A stretch of DNA of 59,043 nt from Lentilactobacillus diolivorans DSM 14421 (lineage in GTDB: Bacteria > Bacillota > Bacilli > Lactobacillales > Lactobacillaceae), in assembly GCF_001434255.1 (NCBI RefSeq), contig NZ_AZEY01000105.1, forward strand, positions 1-59,043. Reading direction: 5' to 3'. Positions 8,344-17,142 of the stretch are shown here, piece after piece. Position 1 is the first letter of the stretch, and every line of letters starts with the position of its first letter. The notes below the pieces were generated by a model. That model saw only the letters and a program-made list of their open reading frames with translations. It was not told the origin of the DNA and made no database searches. The position numbers and the translations under genes are program-made.

Positions 8344-9169
8344 GAGTAACGCCCTCCTTTAATTGTGGGGTAGTCCTGGAAAATAAGGTGCCAACTTGTT
8401 TGCCAGCCAAGATATCAAGGATGACCCGTGGATCCTTTCCGTTGGCCAGCACCATTTGCCGATCTTCATCCAACATGCGTTTTGCGGCTAATAATTTAGT
8501 CCGCATCCCGCCGGTACCAAACCGGCTGCCTGTGCCACCGGCGACTGAAAAGTCTTCATCGTCAATTTTAGATACCTGGTTAATTAGATTGGCATTCGTA
8601 AATTTCTTAGGATTTCGGTCGTAAAAGCCGTTAATGTCTGACAGAACGACTAGTAAATCAGCATTGACATGACTGGCGACAATTGCTGACAATTGATCGT
8701 TATCACCAAAGGTTGTTTTATGGTCCAGCTCGTCGGTAGCGACGGTGTCATTTTCGTTGACAATCGGGATCACATTGTCGTTAAGTAAACAATTGAAAGT
8801 GTTCATGACAAACTGATCGCTTTTGGGGTAGTCAAAAACATCGTGGGTTAATAAGACTTGGGCAATGTTTGTCATGTAATGATTAAATCGTTGGGTGAAC
8901 AAGGTCATGAGTTCTGATTGGCCAATGGCAGCCAGAGCCTGTTGAGCACCAATTTCAGTTGGCCGTTTTTTAAGATGCATTTTATTTAGGCCAACGCCAA
9001 TTGCGCCGGAAGAAACTAAAATCAGTTCCTTTCCCTGATTGTTCAGAGCGCTTAAAGTGTAAGCCAGCTGGTCGAATGTTTCAAAATTGATGGCGCCGTT
9101 GGGATAGATTAAGCTACTGGTACCAACTTTGACAACAATTCGATTTGCAGTAATAATTCGATTTTCCAT
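8336..9169 (-). CDS. proB: Glutamate 5-kinase (short form without PUA domain)
   Basis: Phosphorylates glutamate with ATP to gamma-glutamyl phosphate, the first step of proline synthesis. Amino-acid-kinase fold with VVKVGTSSLI at the N terminus, VSSGAIGVG, NENDTVATDEL, FGDNDQLSA and GTGGMRTKLLAAK. At 277 residues it ends after the kinase domain and lacks the C-terminal PUA domain of the E. coli type, as is common in lactobacilli. Start is ATG 9169 (AGGTGATCTCT before it); an in-frame GTG at 9178 is within the ribosome site. Glutamate kinases are often inhibited by proline, so control here may be at both enzyme and T-box level. Confidence 0.95.
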   Translation of the reverse strand: MENRIITANRIVVKVGTSSLIYPNGAINFETFDQLAYTLSALNNQGKELILVSSGAIGVGLNKMHLKKRPTEIGAQQALAAIGQSELMTLFTQRFNHYMTNIAQVLLTHDVFDYPKSDQFVMNTFNCLLNDNVIPIVNENDTVATDELDHKTTFGDNDQLSAIVASHVNADLLVVLSDINGFYDRNPKKFTNANLINQVSKIDDEDFSVAGGTGSRFGTGGMRTKLLAAKRMLDEDRQMVLANGKDPRVILDILAGKQVGTLFSRTTPQLKEGVTHE

Positions 9170-9219
9170 AGAGATCACCTGATGTTTATTATGATTGCGA
9201 AAGGAGAAACAGATACTGA

Positions 9220-9458
9220 ATCGTCATGCTTGAAAATTAGGATATTAAAAAAAGCCCCACTTTGAATGAGTTGAGACACCCAATTGCGGGCGGTACCATT
9301 CTCATTCAAAGCGAGGCTTCACACTTTTACATTGTTAACGGAAATATCCGTGTCAGATTAAGACAATTTTATTCGAAGGTAGGATTCATGGACTAAAACG
9401 CCTTTCAGCTTTTGGCGAATTCTCTTAATTGCCACTACTTGATCTTCTAAAACACCGT
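9220..9458 (-). promoter_or_regulatory. Proline-type T-box leader of proBA
   Basis: The minus-strand leader carries the T-box core AATGGTACCGC (about 9289-9300) inside an antiterminator. It overlaps a strong terminator whose stem uses CTTTGAATGAG and CTCATTCAAAG and ends in a T run. In Stem I the sequence GAATCCTACC offers CCT, a proline codon followed by A, as the specifier. That fits control of proline synthesis by uncharged tRNA-Pro. I placed the specifier by eye. Confidence 0.8.
9251..9320 (-). terminator. T-box-controlled terminator hairpin
   Basis: Long stem (9251-9270 with 9301-9319) followed on the minus strand by GGGGCTTTTTTT. It is mutually exclusive with the T-box antiterminator, so proBA transcription stops here when tRNA-Pro is charged. 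Confidence 0.8.
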
Positions 9459-9459
9459 A

Positions 9460-9489
9460 ATCATATATTACTTACTATCAACTTGTCAA
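9460..9489 (-). promoter_or_regulatory. Promoter of proBA
   Basis: Minus strand TTGACA (9484-9489), 18-base spacer, TATGAT (9460-9465), placed just before the T-box leader and just after the end of the amidase gene. Confidence 0.7.
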
Positions 9490-9501
9490 CTGAAATGGTT
9501 C

Positions 9502-10500
9502 TTATTCCAAATTAAGAGCCTTTTCGTAGACCCAATATTTCGTGGCGCCGGAGTCGCTGCTGAAGCGGATTCGGTACCAGTGATGGCCGTTTTCTTTAGT
9601 GCTGTCGTTGTCAATATAAACTTTCTTGCCAACAGTTGCACCTACTGATGCCCATGAATAAGATTTAACATTTGCCCGCGTATTTTTCACGTGGTTGTAC
9701 AATTTGTATGACTTGTACGTGTCTCCTAATAACGCGTTTTGGTCAACTGATTTGTAGGTGACTTCATCGTAAGCCTTTTTCTTTTTTACATTTGCTGTAA
9801 TGGAACCGCTCGTGCTGTCGTCACTCAAATTATCATAGTTGGTTTTGACTAGTTGATAAAATTGAGCCATGGTATAGGCGCCGCCGAAATAGGCTTTACC
9901 CATGGAGGAATAATAACCGTTTGGATCAGTATGATCAGAGCCTCCCAGAAATTTTGAAACAGCCTTGTGAGACCAGACCGTCCCCTTGCCATCATAGGCA
10001 GCATCGTTGGGCTTTAACCCATATTCATCCAAAGTATAAGCGGTGTAATACGCAGCATTGGCAATTTCGTGGGCAAACGCGGACTTACTGTGAACGCGAA
10101 CTTGTTCAAACTGGACAAATCTTGCGTTAGCCGGATATCCGGCTCCCCAAGCAAGATAGTTTGTGTTTGCGATATTGATAATTCGGCTGGCATCAACGAA
10201 AGTGTGAACGAAAGCGGCACTGTAGTTCTTTTTCATGTAGGCAATTTCGTTGTAGATGGTTGAGTTGGGGTTTGCGGTTTCGTGAACCACAACGCCCTCG
10301 GGTTTGCCAACGCCATTCCGATATTTATTCTTTGGAAAGCCGTTCCAAATTGAGGAGGTGACACTGGCATGGCCAATATCATTGCTGGAGATGTAGCTGT
10401 TAACACTGCTGGCAGAGGCGTGTGATCCGGAAAATGAGAACATGCCAATGACCGCGAATGACAGAGAGCAGACTGCTGCTAGTAGACTTCGTTTTTTCAA
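9502..10500 (-). CDS. Secreted N-acetylmuramoyl-L-alanine amidase
   Basis: Peptidoglycan hydrolase of the zinc amidase_2 type, cutting between muramic acid and L-Ala. 332 residues: signal peptide about 1-30 (ends near SHASA), amidase domain about 45-220, then a roughly 100-residue C-terminal part with Tyr/Lys-rich GW/SH3-like character that probably binds the wall. Likely zinc ligands are His73 in VVHETAN, His178 in TVWSHKA and His190 in GGSDHTDP. Monocistronic, preceded by about 380 bp without a gene (10501-10880). Role as autolysin or cell-separation enzyme is inference. Confidence 0.88.
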   Translation of the reverse strand: MKKRSLLAAVCSLSFAVIGMFSFSGSHASASSVNSYISSNDIGHASVTSSIWNGFPKNKYRNGVGKPEGVVVHETANPNSTIYNEIAYMKKNYSAAFVHTFVDASRIINIANTNYLAWGAGYPANARFVQFEQVRVHSKSAFAHEIANAAYYTAYTLDEYGLKPNDAAYDGKGTVWSHKAVSKFLGGSDHTDPNGYYSSMGKAYFGGAYTMAQFYQLVKTNYDNLSDDSTSGSITANVKKKKAYDEVTYKSVDQNALLGDTYKSYKLYNHVKNTRANVKSYSWASVGATVGKKVYIDNDSTKENGHHWYRIRFSSDSGATKYWVYEKALNLE

Positions 10501-10741
10501 AATAGTTTCCCCTTCAGATGTGTGAATGTGATTGTCTAAGTTTCGATTTTAATGGTTTATTTTTTAAGATTTTAGGATTTAACGCTGATGCAAAACGGTT
10601 GGTTGGCGTTCGTTACGTTTTTACTTAACTGAGCGGTGGCTAAATTCCCCCGACACCAATAACGTTGTATGTTAAATATTTACATCGGTTAACTTGTACG
10701 CTGTTTAATATAAACGATAACGACTAGTCGTTTCAAGCCGC
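10501..10741. other. Gene-free stretch upstream of the amidase
   Basis: AT-rich, about 240 bp, with no ORF and no clear structured RNA. It must carry the amidase promoter and long 5' leader on the minus strand, but I could not select a single convincing -35/-10 pair. Confidence 0.4.
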
Positions 10742-10785
10742 AAAAAAGCCCGCAAATAGCGAATTAACGCACTATTGCGGGCTTT
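10742..10785 (-). terminator. Terminator of perR
   Basis: Stem AAGCCCGCAAATAG / CTATTGCGGGCTT with one bulge, followed on the minus strand by a T run (GGGCTTTTTTG). Confidence 0.8.
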
Positions 10786-10880
10786 GTCGAACTAGTTATC
10801 AATCATATTAAGAGTTGTTGACAAAAGGCTTAAGAAACACGTCAAACACTGATGGGGCATGTGTTTGCGACTGTAATAAT

Positions 10881-11348
10881 TCATTTTTGGGATAGCTTGG
10901 CAATGTGTAACTTTTGTTGGCATTCAGGGCAGATTCCGGTAACTTCAAGCTGAGTACCTGTGATCAGATAACCAGTTTTGTTCCGGGTAAAGCTTTGGAC
11001 ATGTTTAACCAACTCGGGATACTCATCATCAAAAATATCGATGATTTTTCCACAGTTTTCGCAAATCGCATGGTAATGGGGCATTCCAAAATAATCGTAA
11101 CGAATTCCGCCGTCATTATTTGGCAGTTCGATGACTAGTCCATTGTCCACGAGTAATTTTAATGTATTATAAATTGTGGCCACACTTAAATTGGGCAGCT
11201 TGGTTTCAATGCCGTCACGAATGGTGTCAACGGAGGGATGATTATGGTGGGTAATGAGATAATCCAAGATAATTTCACGTTGAGGCGTTATTCGAATTCC
11301 TTGCTTTTTGAGCTGAGCAAGTGACTGTTTGAGTGCTGTACTGGTCAT
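10881..11348 (-). CDS. perR: Peroxide-responsive Fur-family repressor
   Basis: Metal-dependent repressor of oxidative-stress genes, inactivated when peroxide oxidises a ligand histidine. 155 residues. Numbering matches the well-studied PerR exactly at the regulatory site: His37, Asp85, His91, His93 and Asp104. The structural zinc cysteines are Cys96/Cys99 and Cys140/Cys143. Asp104 (rather than Glu) is the hallmark that separates PerR from Fur. The winged helix covers about 15-80. A Per-box-like palindrome in its own promoter (11435-11449) points to autoregulation. Confidence 0.93.
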   Translation of the reverse strand: MTSTALKQSLAQLKKQGIRITPQREIILDYLITHHNHPSVDTIRDGIETKLPNLSVATIYNTLKLLVDNGLVIELPNNDGGIRYDYFGMPHYHAICENCGKIIDIFDDEYPELVKHVQSFTRNKTGYLITGTQLEVTGICPECQQKLHIAKLSQK

Positions 11349-11434
11349 TAATGAATTCCTCCTCAGGAAAGAAAAGTGTCTAATCCAAACACAGTTGAAA
11401 ATCTGGTGCTTATTAAAAATAACTGGTTCTTACT

Positions 11435-11449
11435 TTAGAATAATTCTAA
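11435..11449. promoter_or_regulatory. Per box
   Basis: TTAGAATAATTCTAA is a perfect 15-bp palindrome that differs from the Per consensus TTATAATNATTATAA only at one symmetric pair. It lies about 90 bp upstream of the perR start codon. Confidence 0.75.
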
Positions 11450-11528
11450 TATAGTTTAACGAAATATTCAATGATATTGGCATAATTAATGGGATAATCT
11501 TAAAATACCTTAAAATTAGTCCAAATAG

Positions 11529-12020
11529 TCACAAGTCTAAAATAAAATGCTTTTGGTCGTTGGTCTTAAACTGGTTTTCAATCAGGCTTTTTTGAACGAC
11601 ATCGTTAGGAACTGATAAATTAACCTGGAGTTGATTGAAGTTAAAATGATCGGCTACAAATTGAATTGATCGACGAACAATTTCACCGAGGGCTTCTGAG
11701 TGTGCTTGATCAACAATAAAATCCAACTCACCGATTTGGTTAGGGTGGTCGAAACCGGAAATTGTGATGATTCCAACAAAAGTTTGGTTGTTTGAATCGG
11801 TGACGCCCCAAGTTAATTGTTTGTCGTTCATAACCTTCTGCATAATGTGGTTAATCCGTTTGACAGTATCCAGAATTTGGGTTGGCAGCTTTTCGGCGGC
11901 AACAGTTGAGATATTTGGATTGGTATAGAGATTATCGACTTGTTTGACTGGTGTTTGGGTCAACCAATCAAGCGTATAGTGGGAAGTGAGAACTGGGTGG
12001 AATTTTTCAAATGATGTCAT
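11529..12020 (-). CDS. Putative GNAT-family N-acetyltransferase
   Basis: 163 residues from ATG 12020 (GAAAGGA upstream); an in-frame start at 12083 would overlap the leader of the divergent gene. The order of elements suits a RimJ/RimL-like GNAT fold: LTWGVTDSNNQTFVGIITISGF for beta strands 2-4, GELDFIVDQAHSEALGEIVRRSI for the acetyl-CoA-binding region, and LQVNLSVPNDVVQKSLIENQFK near the end. The usual Q/R-x-x-G-x-G/A loop is degenerate (QAHSEALG), so catalytic activity is uncertain. Divergent from the lactonase gene with about 95 bp between starts. Confidence 0.6.
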   Translation of the reverse strand: MTSFEKFHPVLTSHYTLDWLTQTPVKQVDNLYTNPNISTVAAEKLPTQILDTVKRINHIMQKVMNDKQLTWGVTDSNNQTFVGIITISGFDHPNQIGELDFIVDQAHSEALGEIVRRSIQFVADHFNFNQLQVNLSVPNDVVQKSLIENQFKTNDQKHFILDL

Positions 12021-12116
12021 GATTTTTAATCCTTTCGTGAAAAAGCTTTCAAAGCTATTTTGGTTAAGTTCGTTCTGTGGCATAATGTAACTATAAACTA
12101 ATTCTGGAGGAAAAAT

Positions 12117-13169
12117 ATGATCGAAAAATATTTAATTGGAACATATACCAGACGAATCAGTAAGGGTGTCTATCAACTTGAATTAGATACCGATAATCAG
12201 AAGTTGCAAAACCTGACCTTTGTTGGCAGCGCCATTGATCCAACTTATGTTGCCGAGTCCAGCCGTAAGCGCATTTATGCGATTACCAAGGTTAAGGATG
12301 ATAAGGGCGGCGTGACTGGCGGCTTCCATGAATGGGATGGCAACCGGGATGATTTTCCATTAAAACCAATTGACACGGTGCATGATCAAGAAACATCACC
12401 AGCTTACATTGCTGTTGATGAAGCCCGGCGCCTTGTTTTTACAGCTAATTATCATGCTGGTATTGTCTGCACGTATAAGATCGCCGAAGATGGGACAATT
12501 TCGTTGGCTGATCGGGTGATGGACAAAGGCACCCTCGGCTTTCGTGCCGAACAACAGGATGGGCCACATCCCCATTTTGTTAATTTAACACCGGATAATC
12601 GGGTAGTTGCCGTCGATTTAGGTGTTGATAAGGTTTATCTCTATGACTTAAACGATGCCGGTAAATTGACGCCACACAGTGAATTGCAAATGGAAGATGG
12701 GTACGGTCCTCGACACATTGCCTTTGACCAAAAGAAGCATGTTGCTTACCTAGTTGGCGAATTGAGTAGTAATTTAGCTGTTTTGGACTATGATTCAACC
12801 AAAGGTGAATTGAAAGTCCGGACGATTTCATCAACGATTCCCGATGATTGGACAGAACACAATGGTGCTGCCGCAGTTCGGGTTTCAAAAGATGGTCGTT
12901 TTGTCTACGTTTCTAACCGGGGTAATAATTCAATCGCCGTCTTTAGTTCAGATGATAACGGTGATGTTCAATTAGTGCAACGAATTTCAACTGAAGGCGA
13001 TTTTCCAAGAGATTTTAACTTTAGTGACGACGAATCGTTTGTTATTTGTCTCAATCAAAATTCAGATAACGCAACGTTGTATACGCGTGATGCTGAGAGC
13101 GGGAAGCTAACGATGATCCAGAAGGATTTTGCCGTTCCAGAAGGTGTTAGCATCTTACGTAAAAAGTAA
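12117..13169 (+). CDS. Lactonase-family beta-propeller (6-phosphogluconolactonase-like)
   Basis: 350 residues forming a seven-bladed propeller of the YbhE-type lactonase family, which hydrolyses 6-phosphogluconolactone in the oxidative pentose phosphate pathway. That step carries the main carbon flux in heterofermentative lactobacilli. Typical landmarks: LIGTYTRRISKGVYQ at the start, SPAYIAVDEARRLVFTANY, DGPHPHFVNLTPDNRVVAVDLG, GPRHIAFDQKKHVAYLVGEL, GRFVYVSNRGNNSIAVF and FPRDFNFSDDESFVICLNQNSDN. Ribosome site TGGAGGAAAAAT. The gene is monocistronic with its own terminator. Substrate assignment rests on family only. Confidence 0.85.
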   Translation: MIEKYLIGTYTRRISKGVYQLELDTDNQKLQNLTFVGSAIDPTYVAESSRKRIYAITKVKDDKGGVTGGFHEWDGNRDDFPLKPIDTVHDQETSPAYIAVDEARRLVFTANYHAGIVCTYKIAEDGTISLADRVMDKGTLGFRAEQQDGPHPHFVNLTPDNRVVAVDLGVDKVYLYDLNDAGKLTPHSELQMEDGYGPRHIAFDQKKHVAYLVGELSSNLAVLDYDSTKGELKVRTISSTIPDDWTEHNGAAAVRVSKDGRFVYVSNRGNNSIAVFSSDDNGDVQLVQRISTEGDFPRDFNFSDDESFVICLNQNSDNATLYTRDAESGKLTMIQKDFAVPEGVSILRKK

Positions 13170-13209
13170 ATTGGCTAATTAATAATAAATGATTGTTTTT
13201 AAAAAATTG

Positions 13210-13253
13210 AAAGCTGGGAATGACGCTGATTGAGCGTGATTCCCAGCTTTTTT
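13210..13253 (+). terminator. Intrinsic terminator after the lactonase gene
   Basis: Stem AAAGCTGGGAATGACGCT / AGCGTGATTCCCAGCTTT with one internal mismatch, followed by a T run. Confidence 0.85.
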
Positions 13254-13399
13254 CGTAAAGGAATAAATGACGGTTTCTCTGTGTTGAATACGTTGATCAA
13301 CCAAACGGGATTGGGGTGAAAAAGACGATTAGCTTTCCGGGTATGATTAGGGCACCAAAAATGATCAGCGCCGGCGGTTGCAAGTCGGAAGTCTGACCG

Positions 13400-14398
13400 T
13401 TAACTTTTTTTCGGCAAAAATTTTGTGGGAACATCCCAGGTCAAACAATGGACAGAACCACCGGTGGTTGAGATTCGAGCGACATCAACGGGCACGACTT
13501 TTTTAGTAGTTTGTTGTTTAACAATTCTTAGTGCTTGAGCATCCGTTCGGAGACCATAATGTGGGACGTAAATGGTGTTCGGCGTTTCCAGCATGTTAAT
13601 ATATAATCCCTTAGCTGAAGCAATTTTGGCATCATATTGGCCCTTTGATGTATAGGCAGAGGGTAGGAGGACAAATTTGGCATCAGGAAGTTGGGCTTTA
13701 ATGAGTCGTTGCACCTTTCTGACCAATTTTTGGTTCCCAGAGAAATCACTAATAAATAGTTTCCGGGAGCTGATGAACTTAACCATCCCATCGGCGTGGC
13801 CCAATACGTCTCCAGGTTCGGTGGGGATGAAGATGACATGATGGACCGCTAATTTTGTTTTTAATTCCGCTATAATTTCCGCTCGGGACCAATCTGGGTT
13901 ATCGGCAAAGACGTGGGTCGTTAAGATAACGGTATCACTGTTATTCCAAATCAGATTACCACCATCCAAGACCAGGCTGCTGGTTTGATAATTGAATTTT
14001 TCCCGGTTGAGCCAACTTCGAAAACGTTGATCTAAATAGTGACTGTCTGCCCTTTTGAGATAACCTGGGTGGTAACGAAACTTTATCATTTTGGTGGTAA
14101 TTACCGGCGCAACATCTCGAAGCCAAATGTCGTCATAGGTGAAGTTACTGGTTCGATGAGATAGTGCCTCTTGGGTAATTGTGACGACGTTTCCCGGGTC
14201 CAGTCTGGCTAATTGATTGTCAAAATGATGGAGTGCTTTATTAAAGGGATGATAGTAGGTGTCATCAGAACTGGGTAGGGCTGTATAAATTGTCGACTGG
14301 TCTGCTGCGGCAGTTTGGTTGACAGAGCTTTTGGTTCCAGCGACCAATAAACTGCCGGCACAGATAATAAGTGCTAAAAATCCGATTCGTTTCTGCAT
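13400..14398 (-). CDS. Exported agmatine/peptidyl-arginine deiminase-family protein
   Basis: 332 residues of the guanidino-group-modifying (PAD_porph/agmatine deiminase) family, which hydrolyses arginine-like guanidinium groups to ureido groups plus ammonia. The catalytic frame is complete: DDIWLRD (89-95), DGGN (145-148), GHAD (200-203) and Cys318 in GGSVHCLT. Unusually, the N terminus (about 1-33) is a signal peptide or anchor (MQKRIGFLALIICAGSLLVAG), so the enzyme should act outside the cell. There are no agmatine transporter or carbamoyl-transferase neighbours. Substrate could be agmatine, free or peptidyl arginine. Monocistronic. Confidence 0.82.
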   Translation of the reverse strand: MQKRIGFLALIICAGSLLVAGTKSSVNQTAAADQSTIYTALPSSDDTYYHPFNKALHHFDNQLARLDPGNVVTITQEALSHRTSNFTYDDIWLRDVAPVITTKMIKFRYHPGYLKRADSHYLDQRFRSWLNREKFNYQTSSLVLDGGNLIWNNSDTVILTTHVFADNPDWSRAEIIAELKTKLAVHHVIFIPTEPGDVLGHADGMVKFISSRKLFISDFSGNQKLVRKVQRLIKAQLPDAKFVLLPSAYTSKGQYDAKIASAKGLYINMLETPNTIYVPHYGLRTDAQALRIVKQQTTKKVVPVDVARISTTGGSVHCLTWDVPTKFLPKKS

Positions 14399-14568
14399 TG
14401 ATAATATCCTCCAACTTGTTTGTTGGCATTATGATAGCACTGGATTTTGTTATTAATTTTATAAAAAATATTATAAGCGCTGTAAGAGGAAAAACTACCT
14501 GTTGACAAGGTGGGCTAATTATAAAATAAAATTATTTAGTAATATTAACTTATCAATAAATGATTTGG

Positions 14569-15564
14569 TTATAAAATGAACAAATGCCATTTTTCCGGCA
14601 TCGCTTGGTTTTGCTTAATAATATGCAGAGCTGTTTTGAATCCGGCTTTGGTTTGCGGTTCATTCAGGAGATCCAAAATAGTAATGGCTTCATTCATTTT
14701 ATTTTCGCCGGCGGTGCCATTAGATTTAATGAATTCATACCATCCTTGATAGAAATGGTATTCGATCGCGTAGGAACTATCTTCCCGTTCAGCAATCGAT
14801 TGTTTGATTAAGGCCAGCACATCACTTGCCCACTGCAATTTTCTGGCGTTAATATAGGTGGCGAATAAACTGAACAGTAAGTTAAACCGCATTGTTTGCA
14901 GAATCGGGAAACCGTCACTTTGGGCAGTTCGTTTAATTGCAATTGATTAAAGTTGATGAACGGTTTGAATTGGCATTGCGGGTTGACTGAAGCCGAATAA
15001 AATCACTTCAAATGTGCTCCAGTTTTCAATGTTGTAGAGGTAGCTGACAAGCGGTCGACATAGTTTCTCCCGAGTTCGATTAAGCACTGATAATGAGGAA
15101 GTGTGGTCAATTTCCCAATTTAATTCGGCTAGTTGAATCTGGTACAGGATGATAATGTAATGATTCCAGCCAACCTGATCAGTCTTTTCCAAGGAATTGA
15201 TGATTGTGATTAGCTGGGTTCTTTCCTGAATTCTTTCAGCCTTCGTGTGGTCTTTAGAATTAAATAATTGATTTGAGAAGCGACCTAATTGGTGCATAAA
15301 AGTACTTGTTAAAAAGACAGAATTATGATCTGAATAAGCGATGCTTAGTGGAATGAAAGTATCTTTTCCACGAAGATAAAGGAATTCTTCAACCGACACG
15401 TTGATTTTGTCAAGCAGGTAGATCAGCCGATTAAAGCTGATCTGAGACTGCCCATTTTCAAATGAGCTGATAAATGAAAGACTGTTCTGCTTGTCTGCGA
15501 CTTGTTTAAGTGTGAGGTGACGGTCCGTTCGTAACTTCCGGAATAGTTTACCAATTTCTTGCAT
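14569..15564 (-). pseudogene. Rgg/MutR-type regulator interrupted by an in-frame stop
   Basis: The N-terminal HTH (MQEIGKLFRKLRTDRHLTLKQVADKQNSLSFISSFENGQSQISF) plus a helical-repeat region is typical of Rgg/GadR regulators. These bind target promoters and often sense short peptides. The frame is stopped by TAA at 14947-14949 but continues in the same frame for about 127 more codons to 14569, including LFATYINARKLQWASDVLALIKQ and the usual C-terminal helices. A single base change in one codon is the simplest explanation. The start is taken at ATG 15564; an upstream in-frame opening (15663) overlaps the divergent transporter gene. A truncated DNA-binding protein may still be made. Confidence 0.8.
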
Positions 15565-15657
15565 TTCTTTGCCTTCTAACAATTCCAGTATATCGGAATT
15601 TATTAAAATCAAGTTTAATTCTTTTATAGAATGTAGGCAAGAATTGAGGTCTTGCTT

Positions 15658-16920
15658 ATGCATTCATATTTGACTAATCACGGATTCCGAGCGCTTGTTA
15701 ATGCGGCAATTTTTAATGCGATCGGCAGCAGTTTATTTAATATCGTTTTCATTATTTACGCGGGAAATTTGTCCTTTAAAACGCTTGCTGTCAGTTTAGT
15801 ATCGTTCACAAACGATATCCCCAGTATCATCGACGTCTTTTCAGGGTACTGGGCGGATAATGTCCATCATAAATATCTTGGAATGATTTTTTCACGGATT
15901 AGCCAGTTTGGCTTATTTGTCGGATTGGCAGGACTAATTGGGTTGAAGCGCTCGTTACCTATTTTTATCGTTCTTCTGACAATTAATATGATTAGCGATT
16001 CTTTGGGATTATTTGCCGATAGTTTATCATTACCGTTGCTTGGTCATTTAGTTGCCAACGACGAGTTAAATAACGCGATCGGCCTTGAATCAGGGGTGAC
16101 ATCGACGATTCAAATGGCTTTTCAGGGTGTTGGAGCGACGCTGATTGTTTGGCTGAATGATAATTACAGTCTTGTTGGTTTCATTAATGCGGTGACCTTT
16201 TTAATAGCAGCTGTGATTGTTTGGCAATATCGACAAACTTTTATGTCAATTGAACCTCATCTAAAGGTGAATCAAATCGCTCAAAAACGTAAACCGATGA
16301 TAGCAAGTCTATTAGTAACCGGTAAATTAATTTACTCAAATAAACGGTTAATGGCAATTGTGAGATTCGGATTTTTGATTAACCTGTATGCCGCTCCGGC
16401 GGATGGGCTTATCAATCTTGGTATTTTAAACAACCCTGTGCTTTGGATTGGCAGTTTTGGCAATAGTGTTGCATTGGTCAATATTTCATTTTCTCTCGGG
16501 AGTATTTTGGGTGCTGTCTATCAAAATGATTTTTTGGCTAGAACAAGGATTATGGGTCTGATTATCTTAACAAATGTGGCATTCGTATTTTTAGCTGTTA
16601 CATTTTTAGCTGAAATATCGATTGTTTTTATTATCATGATGGCGTTGATAACCGGATACTTACTGGGCAAGTTGAATCCGCGAACGACTGCCTTGTTTGT
16701 CAAAGTAATTCCCGATGACCAGTTGGGGGCTGCGATGAGCTTTTTGGGGATGTTGTTTATGTTAGGGGCACCAGTTGGCGATGTGGTCTTTTTAACAATT
16801 GCGAATATAGGTAAACAAGGCACTAAATACAGTTGGGGGTTGTTTGCGGTTTGTGCAGGCTTGACAGCTTTGGCAGCTATTCTTCGGCACAGGTTTCATG
16901 TTGGTAGTGTTGATGATTGA
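15658..16920 (+). CDS. Major facilitator superfamily transporter
   Basis: About 420 residues with 12 predicted membrane helices and a central charged loop (about 200-220, HLKVNQIAQKRKP). The N-terminal half has the MFS signature region with DVFSGYWADNVHHKYLG after helix 2. It resembles lactobacillar macrolide-efflux-like or uncharacterised MFS proteins; substrate unknown. It is divergent from the broken Rgg regulator with about 90 bp between starts, an arrangement suggesting the regulator once controlled it. Start ATG 15658, with a TTG two codons earlier possible. A degenerate hairpin repeat follows directly. Confidence 0.85.
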   Translation: MHSYLTNHGFRALVNAAIFNAIGSSLFNIVFIIYAGNLSFKTLAVSLVSFTNDIPSIIDVFSGYWADNVHHKYLGMIFSRISQFGLFVGLAGLIGLKRSLPIFIVLLTINMISDSLGLFADSLSLPLLGHLVANDELNNAIGLESGVTSTIQMAFQGVGATLIVWLNDNYSLVGFINAVTFLIAAVIVWQYRQTFMSIEPHLKVNQIAQKRKPMIASLLVTGKLIYSNKRLMAIVRFGFLINLYAAPADGLINLGILNNPVLWIGSFGNSVALVNISFSLGSILGAVYQNDFLARTRIMGLIILTNVAFVFLAVTFLAEISIVFIIMMALITGYLLGKLNPRTTALFVKVIPDDQLGAAMSFLGMLFMLGAPVGDVVFLTIANIGKQGTKYSWGLFAVCAGLTALAAILRHRFHVGSVDD

Positions 16921-16931
16921 AAAACATGAGC

Positions 16932-17040
16932 GAGATAGAGAACGTTTAACTTCCAGAATTTAAGGGATCTATCCGAGTACTCTGGTCCTGAACCTTTGGA
17001 TAAATCCCTTACATGACCGGAAGTTATTTTTTCGTATTTT
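16932..17040 (+). repeat. Hairpin-repeat element K (degenerate)
   Basis: Recognisable as a member by TTTAACTTCCAGAATTTAAG on the left and CTTACATGACCGGAAGTT on the right, then the tail TTCGGTAATAAGCATGATG. The core GGATCTATCC... / ...GGATAAATCC is only partly paired. A companion terminator-like hairpin follows at 17069-17102, as in other subclass B copies. Confidence 0.7.
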
Positions 17041-17068
17041 CTGTTCGGTAATAAGCATGATGGTACTA

Positions 17069-17102
17069 AAAGAGACTGGATAAAATGACTACCCAGTCTC
17101 TT
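17069..17102. terminator. Companion hairpin / terminator of element K
   Basis: Stem AAGAGACTGG / CCAGTCTCTT with a loop and a T-rich end. It lies between the MFS gene and the convergent hydrolase gene. Confidence 0.7.
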
Positions 17103-17142
17103 CTTGCTTTAAATTTTATTTTTCGTTACCGTTGTTAGTACG

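Noticed and set aside
11435-11449. Fur box
   Set aside because: The palindrome is 15 bp with Per-box spacing, and the adjacent regulator has the PerR ligand set (Asp104), so Per box is the better reading.
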